55,932 nt of DNA. Origin: Acidobacteriaceae bacterium. Its GTDB lineage: Bacteria; Acidobacteriota; Terriglobia; Terriglobales; Acidobacteriaceae. The stretch spans positions 1 through 55,932 of the forward strand of contig JASHQE010000261.1 in assembly GCA_030037705.1 (NCBI GenBank), in the 5' to 3' direction. The notes under the pieces were generated by a model. The model searched no databases, had not been told where the DNA came from, and worked only from the letters and a program-made list of their open reading frames with translations. Both the position numbers and the translations under genes were made by a program. Of this stretch, positions 8,801 through 16,154 are shown one piece after another (position 1 is the first letter of the stretch; each line of letters opens with the position of its first letter).

Positions 8801-9430
8801 TACGACAAGCCGCTGGGCTATGGAAATGAGTCGTACATCACGCACACTCAGGTCACCGTGGTGCAGGACTACGCTCTTCCAATTGGTACGGGCAAGCTGA
8901 TCGGAGGTAAGAGTAGCCCGTTGACCAATGCAATCATTGGCGGCTGGAGGCTAAATGGCGTCACGAGCTTTCTGAGCGGTGAGCCCTATACCGTGTCCAT
9001 CGGCGCCTATCCCTCTGGATATGCGGCGCAGAACGTCGGTATTGCATATCCGGATCGCGGGTCAGCTTCACCGTATGCCGGCGCCGCCCACAATCGAAAT
9101 CAGTGGTTCCAAGGATGTTTGACAGCGGCTCTTGCGAATGCCACCTGCGGTGCATTCAGCCTGCCTGCGCAAAACACATTTGGCAACTACGGCTTCGACG
9201 ATTTGTATGGGCCAATCTACATCGACCAAGACCTGGCCGCGATGAAGAGTGTCCTCGTAGCGGAGAAATACAAATTTACTTTGCGCGCGGACGCCTTTAA
9301 TGCCTTCAATCACGCAAGCCTAGGATTACCAGACTCAACAATCACCGACGCGACGGCCGGCAAGATCACGAGCATCGCCGCCGCTGCCAATATGCGCCGG
9401 CTCCAATTTGCACTCCGTCTGGACTTCTAG
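5852..9430 (+). CDS. Oar-like TonB-dependent outer-membrane receptor
   Basis: A protein of 1192 residues. The ATG at 5852 has CGGAGG 7 bp upstream; earlier in-frame starts at 5804 and 5828 lack this. A basic lead is followed by a signal-peptide core (LLLTILLFAVVFACSKTRAQ). Next comes a carboxypeptidase-regulatory-like beta-sandwich (GSIDGTVTDGTGAAV, then NATGFYSQGQLIPGTYTV), a plug with RVNGMMWGMTGYQLDGTDNQ, and a large barrel ending in aromatic LQFALRLDF, the outer-membrane insertion signal. These acidobacterial receptors are thought to import oligosaccharides, peptides or metal complexes; no SusD partner is present. The genes that follow encode exported metal/redox proteins, so metal or oxidised-substrate uptake is a reasonable but unproven guess. 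Confidence 0.92.
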   Translation: MHPVLSARILRRKQIRATLKPDWERVPAAMRSRLLNVVFGNRLLLTILLFAVVFACSKTRAQQVFGSIDGTVTDGTGAAVDSATVTVRETTKGVEFTAHTNATGFYSQGQLIPGTYTVAIEAPNFKKVVSNPLTVDVDQVTRFDAALTAGNVNLTVEVTDAAPLLQTEKVDVATTLTSEQVVTLPDYQRNFIAFEFLTPGVSLTTSSSPAAENPQGSFRARVNGMMWGMTGYQLDGTDNQDAWLASIIINPDPDSVAESKLSLENFDAENGYVAGGMIVASTKSGSNSAHGSLFEYLIDNTPGFVTVGANPFTQPNGAPPLQNNQFGGSIGGHIIRNKLFYFGDITIQRRDETDSLLTTVPTAEVQKTCGASSSAANCDLSEYLDGGIYQVYDPNTGAAGTGTGRTAFTNNQIPLGRLSSQAQALLAYFPLPNIATASPNYINNYIASAKQIFNSEQYNTREDYYLNQNNLFFGRYTYARFALSVPGAFGSEAGGPGMDSTGYSGISNVENQSLSLGYTHVFTPKKINELRFGFYHYHVYEVPGGYGTTPATAAGIPGLNTNNTVTSGMPAFYIAMPGASNATNSSGVGLMELGYSLTANRCNCTLTETENEFEVVDNFTKMVGNHSLKFGTDLRRTANLRVPSDGHRAGELTFAQAYTGQGSGNGNTIDGLGLATFLLGETTTFSRYVSTVTDATAYLDRYHFYAQDTWHATPKLTLSYGLRYELTLPEATAPNKGGLLDLTTGNVVIDGVDGNSSRNYQQTAWFNFAPRLGVAYQLTPKTVLRAGYGWAYSAGWAGSIFNEANITLPVLLAQSNTPANSAQGVFTLASGPPAAVFPTANGGLMPLPNNISDAARPHHESLPTVYAYNAAIQRELNSSISVTAAFVGNSLRHGPNDSSGNFNANQASFVPGVSNLNTLKPYYALYGWTQSITYFCDCGNNQYNSFRTTVDVHNYHGYTAQGTYLYQRAYGDGIGGNESYTMLYDKPLGYGNESYITHTQVTVVQDYALPIGTGKLIGGKSSPLTNAIIGGWRLNGVTSFLSGEPYTVSIGAYPSGYAAQNVGIAYPDRGSASPYAGAAHNRNQWFQGCLTAALANATCGAFSLPAQNTFGNYGFDDLYGPIYIDQDLAAMKSVLVAEKYKFTLRADAFNAFNHASLGLPDSTITDATAGKITSIAAAANMRRLQFALRLDF

Positions 9431-9436
9431 TGTTTT

Positions 9437-9468
9437 GAGGGAGCGGTAGACGTTCAACACGCTCCCTC
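9437..9468 (+). terminator. Hairpin after the TonB receptor gene
   Basis: A perfect 9-bp stem GAGGGAGCG (9437-9445) / CGCTCCCTC (9460-9468) starts 7 bp after the receptor stop and is followed by a pyrimidine-rich stretch (CATTCTTCTCTACC) rather than a clean T-run. It may attenuate rather than stop transcription into the next gene, which begins 33 bp further on. Confidence 0.45.
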
Positions 9469-9500
9469 CATTCTTCTCTACCTTTCAACGAGAATATTTC

Positions 9501-10598
9501 ATGAGACACATTGGGAAAATCCTTCTTCTGCTGAGCATTTGTCTTCGCTGCATCACCGCAGATTTTGTTGCCGCTGAGGGTAGCAACACAGTTTTGGTGA
9601 CGGTCAAGCTGGTCAAGAACCCTGCGGCGCCCGTCAACATTCCTTACACGATCGAGTTCCCGAAGTCATGCACACTTTGTACTGTTGTTCATGATCAGGC
9701 GTACGAGAGGCAGAACCTACGGGAGACTATCCTTGCAATTCGTATTCCCACATCTACACCTGTCGACGTGCACATCTACACCGAGGCAGCCATCTATAGT
9801 CGTGTCCTGCTTGAGACGGTCGACCTGCCATTCCAGAAGAATACAGAGGGGCTAGCCTTCACAATTCCTTCGCAGATTGCTGACCGAGTCAATTCAGGCG
9901 AGTTTCAGACTCACCTGTACTGGCGTGGCGTGGAACTGCGTTTCGAACATGCCGATCCTGAGAGACGGGCCGGCGATTACGCAGAAGGCGACTTTCCTGT
10001 GATACAGCGCCATGCAGCCGACAACCTGGAGTTTGGGCTTTTGGAGGCGATTCGCGAATTAGGCCTGGACTCTTACGTCGATGATGAGAACCTCGGCCGG
10101 CTTTTTCTGATGGGATTCGATACGAACTTTCCCCATGGGCATCGGGATTCTCCACCGCACTTTCATCTCGTCCTCTGGCTGCCGAACTACAAAGCGATGG
10201 GCAGTCTGGTCCCGCATCTGTATCTGACGAGTTCTGGGCTGATTTCTCATTCCGAAGTCGGCATGATCGGCTGGGACGAAAGCGATCCGAGAGCATTCGA
10301 CTATCACGCCAATCAGACCTATACGTCGAATGACATGCTCGGCCGACCAGTATTCTCATTGACCATCACTAAGGAAGGATGGTTGAACCTTGCGCGTTTC
10401 GATGGATCGCTCTGCACGTTGCGGCCTGTGAAGGAAGGGTTTGATAGTGGCGTCAGAGTAAGTTGTCCTTCATTCCCGATGCAGGAGATTCAAATCACCG
10501 ACAATATCGACGACGGTACGATGAGTGAATGGATCAACGGCAAGATTGAAGCCATCATTCATTACGACAAGGACACGGGAACTCTTCTCTACCGTTAG
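9501..10598 (+). CDS. Exported protein of unknown function with a double PHxH motif
   Basis: A protein of 365 residues whose N-terminus (KILLLLSICLRCITADFVAA) looks like a cleavable signal peptide. I do not recognise the family. Two features suggest metal binding: the cluster PHGHRDSPPHFHLVLW, with His212, His214, His220 and His222 on either side of a turn, and a CxxC pair at Cys57/Cys60. The rest looks beta-rich. It lies between the TonB receptor and the redoxin/copper-protein pair in the same orientation, so a role in the same exported process is likely. A possible substrate-binding or metal-loading role is inference only. Confidence 0.7.
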   Translation: MRHIGKILLLLSICLRCITADFVAAEGSNTVLVTVKLVKNPAAPVNIPYTIEFPKSCTLCTVVHDQAYERQNLRETILAIRIPTSTPVDVHIYTEAAIYSRVLLETVDLPFQKNTEGLAFTIPSQIADRVNSGEFQTHLYWRGVELRFEHADPERRAGDYAEGDFPVIQRHAADNLEFGLLEAIRELGLDSYVDDENLGRLFLMGFDTNFPHGHRDSPPHFHLVLWLPNYKAMGSLVPHLYLTSSGLISHSEVGMIGWDESDPRAFDYHANQTYTSNDMLGRPVFSLTITKEGWLNLARFDGSLCTLRPVKEGFDSGVRVSCPSFPMQEIQITDNIDDGTMSEWINGKIEAIIHYDKDTGTLLYR

Positions 10599-10731
10599 GG
10601 GCACTTGGGCGCAGGCGGCAACGTATTGAGGACGCCAGGCAAATAGCGCGCATCACGGTTCGTCTTTGGGCTGAAAAGCACGCGCGTTTCTGGAGGCAAA
10701 CGTAAGGAATTGTCTTGGGAGGTATAAGATC

Positions 10732-11310
10732 GTGGCCCAGCATTTGATCCGACCGATTCTGTTTCTTGCTTTGATTGTGAGTGGACAAAGCGCTCCGTTC
10801 GGCATCGACTTGCGTGGTAGGCCAATTGGGCATTTGAATCTTCCCGACACGCGCGTTGTAGTTCTATTCTTTGCCTCAAGTGATTGCCCTATTTCGAATC
10901 GCTATATCCCGGAAATTCTTCGTCTGCGTCAAGAATTCGCTGCGCAGCATGTCGTCTTCTGGTGGGTCTTTCCGAATCCCGAGGATACGCCTGAGATCGC
11001 TCAAGAACATCAGCGCCAGTTCTCCGTAGACGGAAACACGATTATCGACATTGGACAGACCCTCGTGCGTTTGGCACATGTCACAGCCACACCTGAGTCC
11101 GCAGTCTTCGTCGTATCCGGCGATAGTTTGCGTGAGGCCTATCACGGGCGAGTGGACGATCGTTATCTCTCCCTTGGCCAGGAACGTACGCGGCCGATAC
11201 GGCATGATCTCGAAGAGGCGATTTCAAACGCTCTCCACGGCAAGCCAATCTCACGCCCTACAACTACTCCTGTCGGATGCTCAATCGTGCCCTTGGCAGC
11301 GGCACAATAA
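10732..11310 (+). CDS. Exported redoxin / thioredoxin-fold protein
   Basis: A protein of 192 residues from a GTG start preceded by GGGAGG. An N-terminal hydrophobic segment (RPILFLALIVSG) should direct export. The thioredoxin-like fold shows in RVVVLFFASSDCPISNRYIPE, with a single active cysteine, Cys52, in the CPxxN motif instead of CxxC. The segment ATPESAVFVVSGD carries the cis-Pro position. A second cysteine (Cys183, PVGCSI) near the end could act as a resolving residue. This variety of redoxin is often adjacent or fused to cytochrome c / copper type II monooxygenase-like proteins, and here the copper protein starts 12 bp after its stop. Likely roles are thiol redox chemistry or copper delivery to that partner (inference). 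Confidence 0.8.
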   Translation: MAQHLIRPILFLALIVSGQSAPFGIDLRGRPIGHLNLPDTRVVVLFFASSDCPISNRYIPEILRLRQEFAAQHVVFWWVFPNPEDTPEIAQEHQRQFSVDGNTIIDIGQTLVRLAHVTATPESAVFVVSGDSLREAYHGRVDDRYLSLGQERTRPIRHDLEEAISNALHGKPISRPTTTPVGCSIVPLAAAQ

Positions 11311-11322
11311 GGACCTTCGCAT

Positions 11323-13542
11323 ATGCTGTCCCCTTCGAAGGCCGCCTCGTTCTACGCAGGAGCCGCACTTTTTGCCATTGCAGCAAGCTCTTTCGTGCAA
11401 TATCGTTTGCCAGTTGGCGTCCCGATTGCCGCTGCAAAGGAAGATCCTACCCGGTCCGCTGAGACTGTATTAACGTCAACGCAAGGCACTCCAGCGCATC
11501 AAGCACTTCCAGTGGCCACATGGGACCATGATATTGCTCCACTGCTCTATGCCAAATGCACGAGTTGCCATCATCCGGGCGGCGCGGGCCCTTTTAGCTT
11601 GCTTAGCTATGAGGATGCACGTCGATGGGCACCGCAAATTCTCAAAGTGACACAGTCACGTTTCATGCCTCCCTGGTTGCCTGAGCCGGGTTATGGTGAT
11701 TTTGCCGGTTCGCGCCGTTTGAGTGACAAGGAATTGGAGCTGATCAAGAGCTGGGTTGCAGCGGGAACACCCATGGGCAACACCGAGGATGCGCCGGCCC
11801 CTCCGAGTTACCCCTCCCAATGGACTCTTGGACAACCGGATCTTGTTCTGACAGTCGAAGAGCCTTACAGGCTTGCCCCCGGCGGAGAAGATGTCTTCCA
11901 CAATTTCATCCTTCCATATCCGCTTAGAATCACGCACTACATCCGTGCCTTGGAGATTCTTCCCAGCGTGCCAAGTATTGTGCACCACGCCAACATCCTG
12001 ATCGATAGAACAGCCGAATTTCGCCGCCAGCACCCGTTGGATTGGAAGCAAGGCATAGCCGGCATGGAGTTGACGGTGGACGCGGGAGATAGCTTCGACC
12101 CCGACGGTCATTTCCTATTCTGGAAGCCCGACACGCCTGTCGTTATAGAGCCTGCTGGCATGCCTTGGCGGCTCGGTCCAGGAAATGACCTGATCCTGAA
12201 TACACATCTCAAGCCATCAGGAAAGAGCGAAAACATACAGGCCGAAATCGGGCTCTACTTTGCTGATTCGCCACCCACGCAAATGCCGATGCTCCTCGAA
12301 CTCGACCGCGACGATGCACTCGATATTCCAGCCGGCCGATCCAATTTCACAGTGGAAGATGAGATGACGCTTCCGGTTGACGTGCAGGTCCTCGGCATTT
12401 ATCCCCATGCACACTATCTGGGCAAGGAAATGCAGTGCTGGGCCATTTTGCCAGACGGGAAGAAAGAATGGCTCATCTGGATACGCAACTGGGACATTGA
12501 TCGCCAATCTGTTTATAGCTACAAAAGGCCGGTTCTTTTGACCAAGGGAACAGTGGTGCACATGCGTTTCACCTACGACAACTCCAACATGAACCCCCAT
12601 AACCCGCACGATCCGCCGGTACGGGTGAAGGCTGGTAACCGGTCGGAAGACGAAATGGCCCACTTGTGGTTGCAAGTCTTGCCGGCCAATCCCCAAAAAG
12701 AACACCAGCCTGATCCACGCCTGTTGCTCGAAGAGATGTGGATGCGTAGTCGATTGCGCAAGATGCCCAACGACTATATCAGTCTCTATAACCTGGGTAC
12801 GGCATTGGCGGGAGAAGGCAAGACATCCGCGGCCGCCGACATATTTCGGAAGATCCTTCGCGCGAAACCTGATGACGGAAGAAGTTGGAATGCGCTAGGA
12901 ACGGTCACCGAGAGTATGGGCGATTGGAAGCAGGCGCAAGAGATCTACAAAAAAGCCGCGGCCATCGAACCCGAAAATTGCGATGCCAGATTCAATCTGG
13001 CTAGGCTCGATCTCAGACAGGATCTTCCCTCGGAAGCAGAGACAAGCTTTCGTGCCCTTCTGGGCAGTTGTCCTGACGATCCGGATGTGCGCAACGGTCT
13101 CGGGCTGGCGCTGCTGGCCCGAGAGCAATACGCGCCGGCGCAGACTGAATTCCTGCGCGCCCTTACGCTTAATCCATCAGGCGCTTTGGCTCTCGATTTG
13201 CACGAACATCTAGCCTTCGCTTACGTGCAAACCGGACGTTTGGATGACGCAATTTCGCAGCTTCGCGAAGCGGTCAACTTGGCTCGCGCAGATCCCGCCC
13301 CTCATTCTCTGCTTGCGCAAGTGTTAGCTCAAGCAGGCCAACTGCACGAGGCCATCGAGGAGGAAAAATCTGCGCTGCGCCTAAATAACAAAGACGCTGA
13401 AGGTTGGAACAGCCTGGCAGTTTATGAGGCACGATCCGGCGACAAAGAAGCTGCGCGGCAGGGCTTTGAGCAGGCACTGAGAATTGATCCCAATAACCTC
13501 CGAGCGAGGGCAAATCTTTCTCACTTAATTGAGAAACGGTGA
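11323..13542 (+). CDS. Exported cytochrome c / copper type II monooxygenase-like protein with TPR tail
   Basis: A protein of 739 residues in three parts. An N-terminal hydrophobic helix (about 8-24) is followed by a small cytochrome c domain with CTSCHH (Cys79, Cys82, His83) and a likely axial Met115 in SRFMPPW. The middle resembles the two copper domains of peptidylglycine alpha-hydroxylating or dopamine beta monooxygenases. All expected ligands are visible: His221-His222 (SIVHHANI), His295 (ILNTHLK), His362 and His364 (IYPHAHYLGKE), and Met445 (EDEMAHLW). Residues 480-735 are about seven TPR repeats. The ligands suggest real copper chemistry, possibly hydroxylation fed by the heme domain, but the substrate is unknown. 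It forms an operon with the redoxin just upstream. Confidence 0.88.
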   Translation: MLSPSKAASFYAGAALFAIAASSFVQYRLPVGVPIAAAKEDPTRSAETVLTSTQGTPAHQALPVATWDHDIAPLLYAKCTSCHHPGGAGPFSLLSYEDARRWAPQILKVTQSRFMPPWLPEPGYGDFAGSRRLSDKELELIKSWVAAGTPMGNTEDAPAPPSYPSQWTLGQPDLVLTVEEPYRLAPGGEDVFHNFILPYPLRITHYIRALEILPSVPSIVHHANILIDRTAEFRRQHPLDWKQGIAGMELTVDAGDSFDPDGHFLFWKPDTPVVIEPAGMPWRLGPGNDLILNTHLKPSGKSENIQAEIGLYFADSPPTQMPMLLELDRDDALDIPAGRSNFTVEDEMTLPVDVQVLGIYPHAHYLGKEMQCWAILPDGKKEWLIWIRNWDIDRQSVYSYKRPVLLTKGTVVHMRFTYDNSNMNPHNPHDPPVRVKAGNRSEDEMAHLWLQVLPANPQKEHQPDPRLLLEEMWMRSRLRKMPNDYISLYNLGTALAGEGKTSAAADIFRKILRAKPDDGRSWNALGTVTESMGDWKQAQEIYKKAAAIEPENCDARFNLARLDLRQDLPSEAETSFRALLGSCPDDPDVRNGLGLALLAREQYAPAQTEFLRALTLNPSGALALDLHEHLAFAYVQTGRLDDAISQLREAVNLARADPAPHSLLAQVLAQAGQLHEAIEEEKSALRLNNKDAEGWNSLAVYEARSGDKEAARQGFEQALRIDPNNLRARANLSHLIEKR

Positions 13543-13736
13543 ATTCTCCACCGCTCATATGCACGGTCGGACTCATCGTCCCGGCCGCATTCCATTTGCA
13601 GCCGTTTATGGCCGGATGGTTCTGCATCCAATCCTCTGACCAGCAGTCGGGGCCCATCTATGATCTTTGCGAAACGCTTTGATTCTTCCTTCCCGGCAGA
13701 GCTGGAGTTCATGGACAGCAATTAGTTTCTAGTTTT

Positions 13737-15989
13737 CTACACGAGCTTCGCTGCGGTTTTATTGGGATAGATCATTACCGGGCGGCGCGCCTCAAGCGTC
13801 ACCCGGGCGGTTCCGCCTTGTCCTGCGATAGGCACGGGTTCGCGCCGGTCTGCGTATAAAGCGACGGCCGTCACCTCGGCTGGTTTCCAGCTTGGAGGCA
13901 ACGATACGGTGACGGCGCGGGGCGAAATGGAATAACAGGCGATCTTCTCATCGCCAATCGGACAAAAGACGGCATCATCGCGCAGAACCTCTGTATCGCC
14001 GAGAGCTATGCGGATCGTCTTAGCTTCGAGGCTGCTCTCGATGAGGACATCTCCTTCGAGGTGTATCCGTGTCTGGTCGCCGAGGCGCTCGAAATCCTGT
14101 AAGGTGCGGCCGCGCAGGATGAAGAAGGGAACCACGCCAAGATAGAACGCGTCGAGAAACACCGTCGGATCGCTGTCGGCGCGGAGAATGCTGTGCGGAC
14201 AGGCGCCGTAGAAGCGCTCGAGGATCCTCGTTGTTGTCGCATCGCTGTGCGCACCCGAGAGGCCCCACACCGCGCTGTTGCCATAGATCAGGGGAACGAG
14301 CGGAATCGCCGTACCTCCAAACGGACAGGGCGCCGGACCGGTGAGATACCAGTAACAGCTGATGTGGCCGATCATGGGGTAACGCAGCGCCTCGGAGCTG
14401 ACGTCCACGCCATGCTGCGCAAAATCGTGCAGAACCTTATAACGTCCTTCAAGCAGGTTGCGGATGCCGCTGGCAGGATGCGCCGGGTCCCAGTCGTTGC
14501 GAATCGAGTAGTACGAGAGCACATCGACGTGCGTGGTGTGCCGGAGACGGTAACGCTCGCAGGTGTAGCGGACACGCTCCGGACCAGGGCCCGCCATGTA
14601 TTTGGCCAAGCCCAGAATGTACGACTGCTCTCCAGTCCATGAACGGCTCTTCCACAACTGTCCGTCGGGCCGCCGGGCGATCACTGCCTCGTCCCATGCC
14701 GGGCTGCTGCGATAGGCATCATCGTAATTGTCGGAGAGTGTAACGGTGGCATTCAGCGCCGCACCCTGCTCCATCAGGCGCATCATGCCGTCATATCCGC
14801 CGATGCGTTCGTTGACGACATTCACCGCCGGGTATCCCGTGTCTTTCCCGCGGAATTGCCAGCCCCAAAGATGGACGATCTGCGGCGCGCCATCGATCAG
14901 GGCCGATACGCGGCTGACGACTTCATGGCATTGTTCGAAGGTCGCGGCTGGAGCGGGAAAGAGCGGTTCATCGCAGCGGATGCCGTAGACGTACTTGTCG
15001 TCATAAAAGTGCGTTGGAATGGCTGGCATGCGGTTGCGGACCAGTTGCCCCGCCTTGATCCACGCCTTGGCTGGATCCCCCGTGACTGCGAGAAAATCGA
15101 GCCGGCACGAAGAAGGCTGATCCACCAGCAGATTCGGAGTGTTCTGAGTGCCGCAGTTGAGCGGAGCGCCGTGCTCAAGATTCAAGTCGTAACAGGCGCT
15201 GCCGTTGACGCGGTGTACTTTGAACGTGCCCATCGCTGCGCGACGGCTGCCCGCGTCGCCCCTGACCGCCAGCGAAGTGCCATCCATGTAGGAAGTAGTC
15301 TCCTGAACGCACAGCGCCTGTGTCGTACCGACCATAACAATCGGCAGCGTCCCGAGCACCTTGCCCCAGAAGCGATTCGGCGGCAGGCTGCCCGCGTGGG
15401 CCTGGGCCAGCATGGCGTGACTGCCACCTTCGTCTCCGTGAGCAAGCCATGCACCATCGTCCGATTCACGGACCGTCACTAACTGCGGGAGGGCCACTTC
15501 TATTAGTTGGAAGGGAGCTGTCTCCTCGATTGCATCCATCTCGACCAGCAGCGTGGCTCCGCTGAGCCGATAGCGCAGGGTGAAGCGAACAGCCGGACTA
15601 CCGCCCAATGTGGCCGCGAAGCGGAAGGTCGCCGCAGTCTTCGTAGCATGGTGGCTCTCGGGCGCGGTGGGCGTTGTCTGAAAGTTCCAAGGCTCGGTAC
15701 GGCACAGTGTAGCGCTGATAGGCTCGCCGAAATCTTCTCCGCGAAGGGTCGCCCCGTTGGCGATGAGCCGGTATCTCCAGGGTAGGCCGCTTGCGGCATC
15801 GAGCGTCACTTCAAGTTCAGGGCTCTCAAGAACGACAGTCTGTTCCGGCGCGTGGCGCTCGCCATCGGCAGCCGGCTGTTCTTGCGAATCGGCGGCAGGA
15901 AGCAGCCACTGAGCGCCAGCCGCTGCCGTGCCCGCAGCGGTCCACTGAAGAAAATGGCGACGGCTAAATAGTTCAGGATCGGTCTGCAT
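13737..15989 (-). CDS. Tat-exported glycoside-hydrolase-like protein (GH101/DUF5696-like)
   Basis: A protein of 750 residues from the ATG at 15989; a TTG seven codons earlier is less likely. It begins with a twin-arginine signal (FSRRHFLQWTAAGTAAAGA). A beta-rich N-terminal domain of galactose-mutarotase type is followed by a probable TIM barrel with QIVHLWGWQFRGKDTGYP, ATVTLSDNYDDAY and THVDVLSYYSIRND, patterns that recall GH101 endo-alpha-N-acetylgalactosaminidase and DUF5696 proteins. A C-terminal beta domain ends the chain. The family assignment is tentative and the catalytic residues are not certain. It lies 165 bp downstream of, and co-oriented with, a TonB receptor, which fits a two-gene glycan-use locus without SusD. 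Confidence 0.65.
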   Translation of the reverse strand: MQTDPELFSRRHFLQWTAAGTAAAGAQWLLPAADSQEQPAADGERHAPEQTVVLESPELEVTLDAASGLPWRYRLIANGATLRGEDFGEPISATLCRTEPWNFQTTPTAPESHHATKTAATFRFAATLGGSPAVRFTLRYRLSGATLLVEMDAIEETAPFQLIEVALPQLVTVRESDDGAWLAHGDEGGSHAMLAQAHAGSLPPNRFWGKVLGTLPIVMVGTTQALCVQETTSYMDGTSLAVRGDAGSRRAAMGTFKVHRVNGSACYDLNLEHGAPLNCGTQNTPNLLVDQPSSCRLDFLAVTGDPAKAWIKAGQLVRNRMPAIPTHFYDDKYVYGIRCDEPLFPAPAATFEQCHEVVSRVSALIDGAPQIVHLWGWQFRGKDTGYPAVNVVNERIGGYDGMMRLMEQGAALNATVTLSDNYDDAYRSSPAWDEAVIARRPDGQLWKSRSWTGEQSYILGLAKYMAGPGPERVRYTCERYRLRHTTHVDVLSYYSIRNDWDPAHPASGIRNLLEGRYKVLHDFAQHGVDVSSEALRYPMIGHISCYWYLTGPAPCPFGGTAIPLVPLIYGNSAVWGLSGAHSDATTTRILERFYGACPHSILRADSDPTVFLDAFYLGVVPFFILRGRTLQDFERLGDQTRIHLEGDVLIESSLEAKTIRIALGDTEVLRDDAVFCPIGDEKIACYSISPRAVTVSLPPSWKPAEVTAVALYADRREPVPIAGQGGTARVTLEARRPVMIYPNKTAAKLV

Positions 15990-16154
15990 CGTTATCTCTC
16001 GGCGGTGCAAGTTGCACGCGCGATTTGCCTTTCAAGGTGGTGAATGCGCATTTCAGTGCTGCTGCGCCAACTTTGTTGTGATTTAGGAACGGATTTTCGT
16101 CGATAGTCACAAAACTGTGCCGCGGCATGTCCGACCGCGGCACGGAAGGAGGTA

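Noticed and set aside
13543..13736. Possible small gene between the convergent copper protein and glycosidase-like genes
   Set aside because: Short frames exist on the minus strand but show no ribosome-binding site or family resemblance.
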